In this document: positions 5,326 through 5,378 of the stretch, one piece after another
Numbering within the stretch: the first letter of the stretch is position 1
How the letters are laid out: each line of letters opens with the position of its first letter
Position numbers and translations under genes: made by a program
Assembly (NCBI GenBank): GCA_018623955.1
Contig: JAAZUX010000072.1
Span: forward strand, 1 to 5,378
Length of the DNA: 5,378 bases
DNA from: Flavobacteriaceae bacterium
GTDB lineage: Bacteria > Bacteroidota > Bacteroidia > Flavobacteriales > Flavobacteriaceae
Direction of reading: 5' to 3'
The notes under the pieces: model-generated
What the model saw: the letters and a program-made list of their open reading frames with translations, nothing else
What the model was told of the DNA's origin: nothing
The model's database searches: none

Positions 5326-5350
5326 GGTCCTTTTTGGACTCGAACCAACT
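5326..5350 (-). other. tRNA T-arm plus 3' acceptor-like fragment, possible attachment site
   Basis: Read on the minus strand, this stretch contains TTGG-TTCGAGT-CCAA, a proper T-loop with a 4-bp stem, followed by AAAAAGGACCC. It aligns with the last part of the tRNA at 5166-5188 at about 17 of 23 positions. One outer T-stem pair is changed on both sides (C-G to T-A), as in another tRNA rather than a decayed copy. No anticodon or D-arm precedes it on the minus strand, so it is a 3' fragment only. Displaced tRNA 3' ends mark integration sites of tyrosine-integrase elements. GTCC and GGAC around five T (5327-5339) give a small inverted repeat like a recombinase core. Confidence 0.4.
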
Positions 5351-5378
5351 AAAACAAATCAATTTTAAGTTTCTGTCC

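Noticed and set aside
5317..5352. 11-codon frame MCLGPFWTRTN with a good AGGAGA Shine-Dalgarno at 5305-5310
   Set aside because: It is too short, and its codons coincide with the tRNA-like fragment. Shine-Dalgarno sites are rarely used in Bacteroidota, so the match is probably accidental.
5349..5378. Minus-strand frame open from the right edge ending in KLKIDLF and TAG, possibly the end of an integrase
   Set aside because: Only nine residues are visible, another minus frame is open too, and nothing identifies the family.

Overview
The window looks like chromosomal DNA of a Bacteroidota bacterium, probably a free-living glycan degrader. The DNA is AT-rich. Starts are preceded by A-rich stretches rather than Shine-Dalgarno sequences. 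The third gene has a lipoprotein signal, there is a sequence matching the Bacteroidota -7 promoter motif TAnnTTTG, and the tRNA does not encode its CCA tail. This assignment is inference from sequence style and protein families, not a database match.

Left part (1-3834): three genes on the + strand read like a carbohydrate-utilisation block. They are an aldo/keto reductase cut by the left edge, an exported GH29 alpha-L-fucosidase-like enzyme, and an exported lipoprotein joining an isochorismatase-like cysteine hydrolase domain to a C-terminal beta-rich module. The last two genes are 2 nt apart and surely co-transcribed. A reasonable model is that the two exported proteins work on a fucose-containing or related glycan outside the cytoplasm, and the reductase handles a released sugar inside. 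The GH29 protein departs from the family at several active-site positions, so fucose may not be its real substrate.

Middle part (3835-4917): three small orphan genes follow. They are a 146-residue unknown on +, a 60-residue protein with two membrane segments on - (GTG start), and a 110-residue protein starting with the FKKGN/GRPKGS motif of phage terminase-small-subunit-like proteins on +. They suggest accessory or decayed mobile DNA.

Right part (4918-5378): this part has no convincing protein gene. It contains octamer repeats (AGTGTAAA and its inverse), a possible promoter -7 element, a 10-bp direct repeat, a complete tRNA with anticodon CAU (most likely tRNA-Ile2, read as AUA after lysidine modification) and a probable terminator. 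A pair of TGGGTATCA repeats follows, and then a 25-nt minus-strand sequence resembling a tRNA T-arm plus 3' acceptor strand. The last two look like parts of an integrase attachment region, which makes the right edge a candidate boundary of an integrated element. No integrase gene is visible in the window.
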